In this document: positions 1-6,256 of the stretch, piece after piece
Numbering within the stretch: the stretch's first letter is position 1
How the letters are laid out: each line of letters opens with the position of its first letter
NCBI GenBank assembly: GCA_035402725.1
Contig: DAONDU010000089.1
Coordinates: 1 to 10,715 of the forward strand
DNA from: UPXZ01 sp035402725
GTDB lineage: Bacteria; Bacteroidota; Bacteroidia; Bacteroidales; Paludibacteraceae
DNA length: 10,715 nt
Reading direction: 5' to 3'
Position numbers and translations under genes: made by a program
The notes under the pieces: model-generated
What the model saw: only the letters and a program-made list of their open reading frames with translations
What the model was told of the DNA's origin: nothing
Databases searched by the model: none

Positions 1-691
1 TCATGTCTTGCAGAGCAACGAATTTGTAGTCGGGAAGCTGATCAATTATTTTTTTTGTAAACTCAAATCCTTTTCGCGGATTATACAGAATAATATCTTC
101 TTTCTTATGCAGAACGGATAACGAATTGCCTATAAAATCAGTATCAATATAATCGGAAAGAGGCATAACCTCACTAATACCAATTGAATGTAAAAATTGC
201 CGGGCATATTCCGACTGAAAAACATGCAAATGCCTGTTTTTCACACTTTTCAATTTACTGATGGTCATTTTCCCGAATAATGGCTGATGCCTGATGTATC
301 GCCCGTAAACATACCGGAGAGTGGTATAAATTCCGAAAAAATTTAGTTGGCTGAACATTCTGGCGTCCAGAAAAAAATTATCAACCGACATCCACCAGAA
401 TATAATCTGGATTTTCTTCAGAGATAAGGCAAATGAAAATATGGCTTCGGGACATACCACAACGTTTTTTTCATCATCAACCGGCTCCGGGGCAACATGA
501 ACTAAGTATTTTCCAAAACTTACGGGAATTTCGGCATCCACATATTTTTCATCATCCACATACACGATATATGCATCAATACCTTTGTGTATCAAACAAT
601 CCACCAGTTGGTGCGCAAGTTCGGTACCTCCGGTTTCCCTATCGGCCGGACAAATGACGTATATTTTACTATCACTGCTGACTTTTATCAT
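1..691 (-). CDS. Glycosyltransferase-like protein, 3'-truncated by window edge
   Basis: Open frame of 230 codons from the ATG at 691 to the window edge with no stop, so only the N-terminal part is visible. The frame has a short beta strand at residues 9-14 (KIYVIC), a Gly-rich turn at 20-22 (TGG) followed by a helix starting ELAHQL, and a second strand at 40-45. This is the usual opening of a GT-B Rossmann domain. Later come FQSEYAR (158-164), PLSDYID (177-183) and NPRKGFEF (204-211). These resemble the linker and start of the second domain in GT1/GT4-like enzymes, where the sugar nucleotide binds. No signal peptide or membrane segment is seen, so it is probably cytoplasmic or membrane-associated. 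The start is fixed by a 4-bp ATGA overlap with the glf stop. It probably adds a sugar, possibly galactofuranose, to the lipid-linked repeat unit. Donor and acceptor cannot be read from the sequence. Confidence 0.7.
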   Translation of the reverse strand, partial: MIKVSSDSKIYVICPADRETGGTELAHQLVDCLIHKGIDAYIVYVDDEKYVDAEIPVSFGKYLVHVAPEPVDDEKNVVVCPEAIFSFALSLKKIQIIFWWMSVDNFFLDARMFSQLNFFGIYTTLRYVYGRYIRHQPLFGKMTISKLKSVKNRHLHVFQSEYARQFLHSIGISEVMPLSDYIDTDFIGNSLSVLHKKEDIILYNPRKGFEFTKKIIDQLPDYKFVALQDM

Positions 692-1797
692 AAAATTTTG
701 CTGAAATTCGTCGCACAGTCAATAGCCTCACGTATCACATCCTTCATATCCATATAACGATACGTACCCAGTCGTCCAAGGAAAGTTATGTTTTGCAAAC
801 TCTGAGTTTCCTTCTGATAATGTTCCAGTTTAACCAGATCTTCACTGAGACGTTTTGGATAATAAGGCATATCGCCTGGCATTGTTTCTTTGCTGAACTC
901 CTTAAAATACACGGTTTTCCTGTGGTTTTCCCACTGAGTAAAGTGCTTATGTTCGTGAATTCGCGTATAAGGAACTTCCCCGTCGGCATAATTTATCACA
1001 GCATTGCCCTGAAAATCGCCCTCACAGACATTCTTTTCAAAACTTACTGTTCGATAAGACAACCTGCCATATTTATATGTGAAAAATTCGTCGATGGGTC
1101 CGGTATAAAACACATGATTGTAACCGCTCAAGTCCATTTTAGGCGAAAATTTAGCATTCAATTGAACTTTAATATTTGTTCTGTCGAGCATTCTGTTGAC
1201 GATTTCCGTATAACCTTCGACCGGAATACCCTGAAATTGGTCGTCATAGTAATTGTCATCATAATTGAACCGAACCGGAAGCCGTTTCAGAATGCTTGCA
1301 GGCAACATATCGGGTTCACAACCCCATTGTTTTTTCGTATATCCGTAGAAAAATGCTTCGTAAAGTTCGCGTCCGATGAATTTCAACGCCTGCTCTTCGA
1401 AATTCCGGGGATTTTCAATCGACTTGTCGGCTTTATGTTCAATGTAATTCCGGGCTTCCTGCGGATTCATCGCTTTGCCTGCAAACTGATTGATAGTATG
1501 CAGATTAACAGGAATAGAATAAACTTTTCCTTTAGATACGGTTTTCACCCGGTTTATAAACGGCTTCATATCGCAAAACCGGCAGATGTACTCCCAAACC
1601 TCTTTATCGTCGGTATGAAAAATATGAGGGCCATAGCGGTGTATCATCACATCTGTTTCCGCGTCACGTTCGGTGTAGCAATTGCCTCCGACATGCGAGC
1701 GTTCATCCATCACGATGATTTCGTTATCAGTATCGCGGCTCAGTTGTTCAGCTACAACCGCTCCTGAAAATCCGGCTCCTACAATCAGGTATCTCAT
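688..1797 (-). CDS. glf: UDP-galactopyranose mutase
   Basis: This flavoenzyme interconverts UDP-galactopyranose and UDP-galactofuranose, the donor for Galf-containing surface glycans. At 369 residues it has the usual bacterial length. The N-terminus carries the FAD-binding motif GAGFSG (residues 7-12) after a beta strand, with an acidic residue ending the second strand (MDE, 30-32). Other family hallmarks are GPHIFHT (56-62), YTKKQWG (153-159), PVRFNYDDNYY (174-184) with the probable substrate phosphate-binding Arg176, YTRIHEHKHF (277-286) with a second such Arg279, and the C-terminal GRLGTYRYMDM (341-351). The residue assignments are by comparison with characterised Glf enzymes recalled from knowledge. 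No signal peptide is present, so it is cytoplasmic. The ATG at 1797 overlaps the flippase stop by 4 bp (ATGA) and is preceded by AGGA, a weak ribosome-binding site. The downstream glycosyltransferase overlaps it in the same way. Confidence 0.96.
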   Translation of the reverse strand: MRYLIVGAGFSGAVVAEQLSRDTDNEIIVMDERSHVGGNCYTERDAETDVMIHRYGPHIFHTDDKEVWEYICRFCDMKPFINRVKTVSKGKVYSIPVNLHTINQFAGKAMNPQEARNYIEHKADKSIENPRNFEEQALKFIGRELYEAFFYGYTKKQWGCEPDMLPASILKRLPVRFNYDDNYYDDQFQGIPVEGYTEIVNRMLDRTNIKVQLNAKFSPKMDLSGYNHVFYTGPIDEFFTYKYGRLSYRTVSFEKNVCEGDFQGNAVINYADGEVPYTRIHEHKHFTQWENHRKTVYFKEFSKETMPGDMPYYPKRLSEDLVKLEHYQKETQSLQNITFLGRLGTYRYMDMKDVIREAIDCATNFSKIL

Positions 1798-3116
1798 TTG
1801 TCCTGCGAATTATTCTTGGTAAAAATATTTCTTGCTACGCTAACTGCAAATTTTGGATTAAAATATTTCTTCTCAAAGATAGAAAGATTATTTTTCCTTA
1901 TCAAATAATACATATAAACCGTCACAAAGCTTTCAATAATGATGGTATTCCAGGCTGTACCCACGAAACCGTAAAATTTACTCATCAGGATGTTGAGTAA
2001 AAGACCAATAATACTGGCTGTGGCTGTGGCTTTGAAAAATGTTTTGTCCATATTCAAATTCAGCATGGTTTGAATACCAAAAACATTGCTCAAACTAATA
2101 ATAAACGGAGTAAAAGCCATAATCCGGAAGGACAGAACAGCATCGTGAAATTGATTTCCATAAAACAGGTTTATGATAAGCGGCGCAAAAATAAACAGGA
2201 CAATTCCGGCAAAAAAAGTCAAATAGCTTATCATGGGTAATACTTTTCGGATAACGTCCAGGCCTGTTTCTCTGTTTTTGGCAAATGAGTTTCCAATAAA
2301 GGGGAAAATAGCTGACGAAACCGGAATGCTTATCACACTGTTTATAACATTCAGCAAGCTTAAACTCACCGTAAAATAACCGACCTCGGCTGCTGAAACA
2401 AATAGTCCCAAAACAACAGTATTGGTTGTGGTATATAATGAAATAACAACAGTAGAAATAAAGATAACTCTCTCCTCATAAAGCAGTCGGATAGAACTCT
2501 TTATTTTCACCCAATGAAAGGTCAGATTGAATTTCCGGCAGGCATACAACAAAAGAAAAACCGAACCTAACAGCGCGACAGTTACGTTGATGGCAGGCAA
2601 AATCACATAATCATTCCGGGTTTTTATAAATACAAAAACAAGTATGGTACTTATCAGCCCTTTCAAAAAATTCAGAAAAGCGAAAATCGAGAGATGTTGC
2701 TTTCCCTGATAAATGTATTGAGGAACTAAAACCACCGAAACAGTTGACAAGAAGAGAATTAGAGTAACGTAAATATTATTTTGCAGCGGTTGAATAACAA
2801 GAATACAAATCAAAAAAAGCAAAGCGCTAATTAAAAAAAGCAATATACGTGCGTTTACAATTTGAGAAAAAATAGTGCTGACATAATCATTATCATTGGG
2901 ATTTCGCGCAATTTTTCTTGTAGCAGTCAGATCAAATCCATACCCTATCAGCAGCGTGAAATAGGCAATAAAAGCGGTGGCATAATTGATAATTCCGTAA
3001 CTTTCCGGTCCTATAATTCGTGAAACATAAGGAACTGTAATTAGCGGAAAGACATAATTCACTAATTGTACTGTTCCTAATGAAAATATATTTTTTAAAA
3101 GTTGTGTCTTTTGCAT
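1794..3116 (-). CDS. wzx: Wzx-type polysaccharide flippase (MATE/MOP superfamily)
   Basis: A 440-residue, very hydrophobic protein with roughly 12 predicted membrane spans, the expected size for a lipid-linked oligosaccharide flippase. The N-terminus is diagnostic: PLITVPYVSRIIGPESYGI (24-42), followed by YFTLLIGYGFDLTATRKIARN (52-72), a pattern shared by RfbX/Wzx proteins. Other hydrophobic blocks follow through to about residue 410, and the tail is basic and polar. The role is to move undecaprenyl-diphosphate-linked repeat units across the inner membrane before Wzy-type polymerisation. It appears to be the first gene of a wzx-glf-glycosyltransferase operon: about 350 noncoding bases lie upstream, and its stop overlaps the glf start. 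No Shine-Dalgarno sequence precedes the ATG at 3116. Coding DNA is more AT-rich than the neighbouring PUL, which is common for flippase genes and is not by itself evidence of transfer. The symbol is functional; the exact glycan is unknown. Confidence 0.9.
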   Translation of the reverse strand: MQKTQLLKNIFSLGTVQLVNYVFPLITVPYVSRIIGPESYGIINYATAFIAYFTLLIGYGFDLTATRKIARNPNDNDYVSTIFSQIVNARILLFLISALLFLICILVIQPLQNNIYVTLILFLSTVSVVLVPQYIYQGKQHLSIFAFLNFLKGLISTILVFVFIKTRNDYVILPAINVTVALLGSVFLLLYACRKFNLTFHWVKIKSSIRLLYEERVIFISTVVISLYTTTNTVVLGLFVSAAEVGYFTVSLSLLNVINSVISIPVSSAIFPFIGNSFAKNRETGLDVIRKVLPMISYLTFFAGIVLFIFAPLIINLFYGNQFHDAVLSFRIMAFTPFIISLSNVFGIQTMLNLNMDKTFFKATATASIIGLLLNILMSKFYGFVGTAWNTIIIESFVTVYMYYLIRKNNLSIFEKKYFNPKFAVSVARNIFTKNNSQDK

Positions 3117-3173
3117 GGGCCGAAATTAAGCAGGCGAATACCTCACAAATCATTTATTGAACTTTTTCAAATA

Positions 3174-3181
3174 CAAAGTTA
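3174..3181 (-). promoter_or_regulatory. Candidate Bacteroidetes -7 element for wzx operon
   Basis: On the minus strand this reads TAACTTTG, a full match to the Bacteroidetes primary-sigma -7 consensus TAnnTTTG. It lies 57 bp upstream of the wzx ATG, a plausible distance for a short leader. I see no TTG/TTTG at the expected -33 spacing, where the minus strand is A/G-rich, so the promoter is either weak, activator-dependent or not real. An overlapping TGTATTTG (3168-3175) is a poorer match. Confidence 0.45.
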
Positions 3182-3257
3182 TCATTATTATTCATTTTAC
3201 CTTTCCTTTTTCAGATTATTGATTGTATTTTTATCAGTTTAAATGAAGTCTTGACTT

Positions 3258-3347
3258 TCCGGAACTACGTATGCCATGATCGTTTGTTCGTTGATCAACA
3301 TTATTTTTTTCGGTTTTTAGTTTCGGAAAATTATGAAGAGTTCCGGA
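3258..3347. repeat. 9-bp inverted repeat with 72-bp spacer, enclosing a 10-bp palindrome
   Basis: TCCGGAACT at 3258-3266 is the exact reverse complement of AGTTCCGGA at 3339-3347. Between them, 3290-3299 is the perfect palindrome GTTGATCAAC. Both lie upstream of the candidate wzx promoter. They could be operator half-sites or the decayed ends of something lost, but short repeats of this size also occur by chance in AT-rich DNA. No function is assigned. Confidence 0.3.
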
Positions 3348-3417
3348 CAGCAGGGATGAATATTTATATCATGCTACAGCGTGGAATTTCAAATTAAAAT
3401 CTGCGTTTTTTGTTGAT

Positions 3418-3452
3418 AAAAAAGGCCAACTTTTATACAAAGCTGGCCTTTT
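3418..3452 (-). terminator. Intrinsic terminator of the PUL operon
   Basis: It lies 17 nt after the stop of the last GH43 gene. The arms AAAAGGCCA (3420-3428) and TGGCCTTTT (3444-3452) pair over 9 bp. After one A-C mismatch another 4 bp pair (3430-3433 with 3439-3442), leaving a 5-nt loop. On the minus strand the hairpin runs into a six-T tract (3423-3418), the classic rho-independent layout. On the plus strand the T run is only four long, so the signal is mainly directional. Confidence 0.88.
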
Positions 3453-3469
3453 GAGAAAAAATTTTCTGA

Positions 3470-4474
3470 TTAATCTGAAATATAAGGCCAACCTTCGTTG
3501 TCCCAGTTTAACTTGTAAATCAATAATGTTGGTCTTCCCCGGTAAGTCTTTTCATAACCGTGCAGAAACATATAGTCGGCACCACCGAAAGTATAGACCG
3601 AATTATGTCCTTTACCGTAAAATTGTTCATCGCTTCCGGCAATGAGTGTTCCACCGCCATGAAGCATCGATTTTCCTTCTTTATCAATATAAGGTCCTGC
3701 CAGTTTTTCGGAACGTCCTACACGCACGTTGTAGTTACTCTTTTCGCCCCGGCAGCAGAGGTCAAACGAGGCAAAAAGATAGTAATATTTTCCTTTTCTG
3801 AAAACAAACGGAGCTTCTATGGATGCATCACCCGGGTCTGTTTCATCGAGCATCGCATCCCGCTGACGTGAAGCTACCGTATACCACGCTTCGGGCTTGG
3901 CTATGGAAAGTAAATCGTCGGTAAGCTGTACCATTTTCAGACCTCCCCAGAACGAACCAAACATTAACCAGGGTTTTCCGTTTTCGTCGAAAACAAGGTT
4001 CGGATCTATTGCATTCCAGTTATCGCGCCCGGGAACGGATTCTATCACTTTACCATGATCGACCCATTTATAACGCGGGTCGGATGGATTCAGCGTAACA
4101 TTGGTTGCCACACCTATACAGGAACGGTTACTGGCAAATGACGATATGGAATAATAGAGGAAATATTGCCCGTTGTGAAACGAAATGTCTGGAGCCCAAA
4201 TATTTCCATCAAATTTGGGAACTTCTTTCTTCGCCCATTCGGGTGAAACATCGAAAACGGGTTTCATAAACTGCCAGTTTTTCAGATCGTTCGATTTCCA
4301 CGAAGCGATGCCTCTGCCTGTATTGTAAATGTAATACGTTCCTTCGGATTCAATGGCTACAGGATCGTGTACGACAGTATGCTGGTTCTGTGCCTGAATA
4401 CACATACTCGGAATAAACAATGATAAAACAACTGCATTTATTACAGAACGAAAAATATTAATCTTCATCCCCAT
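3470..4474 (-). CDS. GH43 endo-1,5-alpha-L-arabinanase-like enzyme, probably periplasmic
   Basis: A 334-residue single-domain GH43 enzyme with a five-bladed beta-propeller fold, predicted to hydrolyse alpha-1,5-linked arabinan or arabino-oligosaccharides. The catalytic set is visible: HDP with general-base Asp37, NAIDP with the pKa-modulating Asp157, and SIEAP with general-acid Glu220. WAPD (93-96), FGSFWGG (172-178), SFDLCCRG (236-243) followed by YNVRVGRS (248-255), GGGT (273-276) and KGHNSV with His290 match the arabinanase group; the His is the usual metal ligand. A hydrophobic signal peptide ends near IQAQ (26-29). The Cys in PSMC has Met at -1, so this is not a good lipobox and the protein is probably released into the periplasm. 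The ATG at 4474 starts MGMK; the second ATG at 4468 gives MKINIF, a more typical signal-peptide start, and may be the real one. It is the last gene of the PUL operon, 27 nt after the other GH43. Endo versus exo action cannot be settled here. Confidence 0.92.
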   Translation of the reverse strand: MGMKINIFRSVINAVVLSLFIPSMCIQAQNQHTVVHDPVAIESEGTYYIYNTGRGIASWKSNDLKNWQFMKPVFDVSPEWAKKEVPKFDGNIWAPDISFHNGQYFLYYSISSFASNRSCIGVATNVTLNPSDPRYKWVDHGKVIESVPGRDNWNAIDPNLVFDENGKPWLMFGSFWGGLKMVQLTDDLLSIAKPEAWYTVASRQRDAMLDETDPGDASIEAPFVFRKGKYYYLFASFDLCCRGEKSNYNVRVGRSEKLAGPYIDKEGKSMLHGGGTLIAGSDEQFYGKGHNSVYTFGGADYMFLHGYEKTYRGRPTLLIYKLNWDNEGWPYISD

Positions 4475-4501
4475 ATCTGTTTTATGATTTTTATTCGTTA
4501 A

Positions 4502-6160
4502 TTATTTTACCTTCTTGCCCCAGTAAGTCGCGTTCAGATTTTTTTCCGTTCCTGCATATACAAACGTTACGCAGCGTGGTGAAGCTTCCCAGTCAACTTC
4601 GCGTTCAACGCAAACGATAACGTTACCCAGCTTCAGCTGTTTTTTTGCAACATCATAACTCCAACTGCCTGTGAGTGCCCCCGACATGGAGCCATCTGCT
4701 TTAAGGGTCAAAGAAGTGGCGCTGTTTTGTACTCCATAGCTGTATTTCAGATTGATATGTTCCCATGTACCTGTAAGTGAGTCTTTGGTTATGGTACCGA
4801 AATCGGGTACTGCCGCGTACCGTTCGGGCAATGCGATAGGCCACAGGTTGTCAGGTTCGCTTGCAGAAGCCGGACACCATACAATGCGGCGTACGTGCCC
4901 CATCATGATGGCATTGGAGTAGGCATTGCCACCAACATTAGCAGGTAAACGTCCCTGTGACATGTAGAACCATTCGTTGGTATTTTCTTTCTGGAAGATG
5001 CAGCAATGTGATATACCTACCCATCCGTAGCTCAGATTGAATTTGTATGGGTGAGTTACGATTGGGTAACAGTCTCCTGCCCCGTTGGTAAAATTGCGTC
5101 CGGTAATGTCAAGGTATGGTCCTTCAATCTTTGTACTTCTGACTACCCGCGTGTTGTAGGGTACGTCGAGACCATCATAAGCCATAAACAAATAGTAGTA
5201 ACCATCTTTGTATATTATTTCAGGTGCTTCGCTGCCCTGCCAGCGTGATGAAGCTGTACGTGTTCCAATTCTCACACCATAACGGGCTGTCAGCTCACTT
5301 ACACTGTTTGCATAAGGTTCGCCGAGCGTGTTAAGAGGCTTGCCTGTTGTTGCATCGAGTTGCAACAGCGCGAATCCGCTATGCCACGAACCATGTATCA
5401 GGTAATGTTTTCCATCGGGTGTTACGATATAGGTAGGGTCGATAGCGTTGTAGTAGAAATAAGCGCTCCAGTCATTTGTACTGGCGCGACTGTAGTTTTT
5501 GCCACGGTCGGATGATGAACAGGTAACAAATCCCTTATCAGTCCAAACAGCTCCTGCGGGATCTGTCGATTCACACATACCGATAAATGCCCGTTCGGTC
5601 CAGCTTCCGTCAAAGTTGGCTGTGGTGTTGGCTTTGCCTGTTTTGATATAGTTATCAATAACGATACTGTAGTACATTCGCAGGACATCTTTTCCACCAA
5701 CGTTGACCCGTCGAACAACCGGTGCCCAGTAACCGTATCTTATGTTTTCTTTTGCAATGGCAGCGAGACCCATGCGTAAACGGATGGCATTGAGTGAGTC
5801 GGTTACCCAGGTGGGTGCCTGATAAAATGGTCCGCCTACCCATTCCCAGTTAACCAGATCGGTCGAACGCTTGCCCTGAAAATGTCCGTGTCCTTCGTGA
5901 GCGTTGCCATAGGAGGCATCGGTACCGTACATATAGTAATATCCGTTGTACCACGCAACCGACGGGTCATGAACGTTGGCCAGATTCCACTTGTTACGGT
6001 TTGCCCACGATGATATGGATGAATAGTCGTCGGCATAAATTGGAATGGTAAAACCAGGAACTGGTTCAGGATCAGGCTTAGGTTCTTCATCTTTTTTGCA
6101 TCCTGCAAAAAATAACGATGCGATACTGACCGATAAAATTAACAGATACTTTAGTCTCAT
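4502..6160 (-). CDS. Surface GH43 endo-arabinanase lipoprotein with C-terminal domain
   Basis: A 552-residue GH43 lipoprotein. The signal peptide ends in FFAGC, with lipid-bearing Cys21, followed by KKDEE (22-26). An acidic patch with Lys right after the Cys is the Bacteroidetes lipoprotein export signal, so the enzyme is probably on the outer face of the outer membrane. A Pro-rich linker (27-40) leads into the catalytic propeller. HDP with Asp65 is the general base, NAIDP with Asp241 the pKa modulator, and SEAP with Glu311 the general acid. WAP (145-147) and GSWHSG (257-262) fit the same propeller. From about 460 to the end a small beta-rich domain (GTWEHINLKYSYGV onward) resembles the C-terminal domain of extracellular arabinanases (GH43_C type). 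This architecture matches surface endo-arabinanases of Bacteroides arabinan PULs, probably GH43 subfamily 4. It would cut polymeric arabinan before uptake. It lies 85 nt after susD, with a hairpin and a possible promoter between. Confidence 0.93.
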   Translation of the reverse strand: MRLKYLLILSVSIASLFFAGCKKDEEPKPDPEPVPGFTIPIYADDYSSISSWANRNKWNLANVHDPSVAWYNGYYYMYGTDASYGNAHEGHGHFQGKRSTDLVNWEWVGGPFYQAPTWVTDSLNAIRLRMGLAAIAKENIRYGYWAPVVRRVNVGGKDVLRMYYSIVIDNYIKTGKANTTANFDGSWTERAFIGMCESTDPAGAVWTDKGFVTCSSSDRGKNYSRASTNDWSAYFYYNAIDPTYIVTPDGKHYLIHGSWHSGFALLQLDATTGKPLNTLGEPYANSVSELTARYGVRIGTRTASSRWQGSEAPEIIYKDGYYYLFMAYDGLDVPYNTRVVRSTKIEGPYLDITGRNFTNGAGDCYPIVTHPYKFNLSYGWVGISHCCIFQKENTNEWFYMSQGRLPANVGGNAYSNAIMMGHVRRIVWCPASASEPDNLWPIALPERYAAVPDFGTITKDSLTGTWEHINLKYSYGVQNSATSLTLKADGSMSGALTGSWSYDVAKKQLKLGNVIVCVEREVDWEASPRCVTFVYAGTEKNLNATYWGKKVK

Positions 6161-6182
6161 GTCTGATATTTTTTAATAAAGA

Positions 6183-6225
6183 GACTTCCTTATTAACGTA
6201 CAAGAAATATGCCAATAAGGAAGTC
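6183..6225 (-). promoter_or_regulatory. Intercistronic hairpin between susD and GH43
   Basis: GACTTCCTTATT (6183-6194) and AATAAGGAAGTC (6214-6225) pair perfectly over 12 bp with a 19-nt loop. On the minus strand the stem begins 21 nt after the susD stop and is followed by the weakly T-rich TCTTTATT, so read-through is likely. Stem-loops after susD genes can protect the susCD part of the mRNA or partly terminate it, making transporter messages more abundant than enzyme messages. That role is inferred here. Confidence 0.7.
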
Positions 6226-6226
6226 C

Positions 6227-6256
6227 CAAATTTAAGGAAATGATTTTATTTTACAA
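6227..6256 (-). promoter_or_regulatory. Candidate internal promoter before the GH43 pair
   Basis: On the minus strand TAAATTTG (6234-6227) matches the Bacteroidetes -7 consensus TAnnTTTG, and TTG (6256-6254) sits 19 nt upstream at the expected -33 spacing. The -33 box lies in the last codons of susD. Transcription would begin around 6220, inside the first arm of the hairpin. The site is AT-rich and could be a chance match. Confidence 0.35.

Larger units (their letters stand above)
3117..3469. other. Intergenic region between PUL and polysaccharide operon
   Basis: About 350 bases with no supportable gene. Going down in coordinate from the GH43 stop, it holds an intrinsic terminator (3418-3452), an AT-rich stretch with short inverted repeats (3258-3347) and a probable -7 promoter element for wzx (3174-3181). 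Both flanking operons point the same way, so this region separates the end of one transcription unit from the start of the next. The longest open frames inside are about 20 codons or fewer and have no recognisable content. Confidence 0.8.

Noticed and set aside
433..657. A 74-codon open frame on the plus strand
   Set aside because: It is antisense to the truncated glycosyltransferase, whose frame is open for 230 codons with GT-B-like motifs and starts at the ATGA overlap.
793..1767. A 324-codon open frame on the plus strand opposite glf
   Set aside because: It lies entirely antisense to a gene with unmistakable mutase motifs, and its product has no domain pattern. It is a mirror of the glf codon structure.
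3239..3301. A 20-codon minus-strand open frame (starts MLINEQ) in the intergenic region
   Set aside because: It is very short, has an in-frame stop a few codons upstream, no ribosome-binding site and no family I recognise. I saw no evidence that it is a gene or a pseudogene remnant.
4398..4404. Cys25 of the second GH43 as a lipoprotein attachment site
   Set aside because: The preceding residues are PSM. Met at -1 does not fit the lipobox, and a normal signal peptidase I site (IQA before QNQ) follows immediately.
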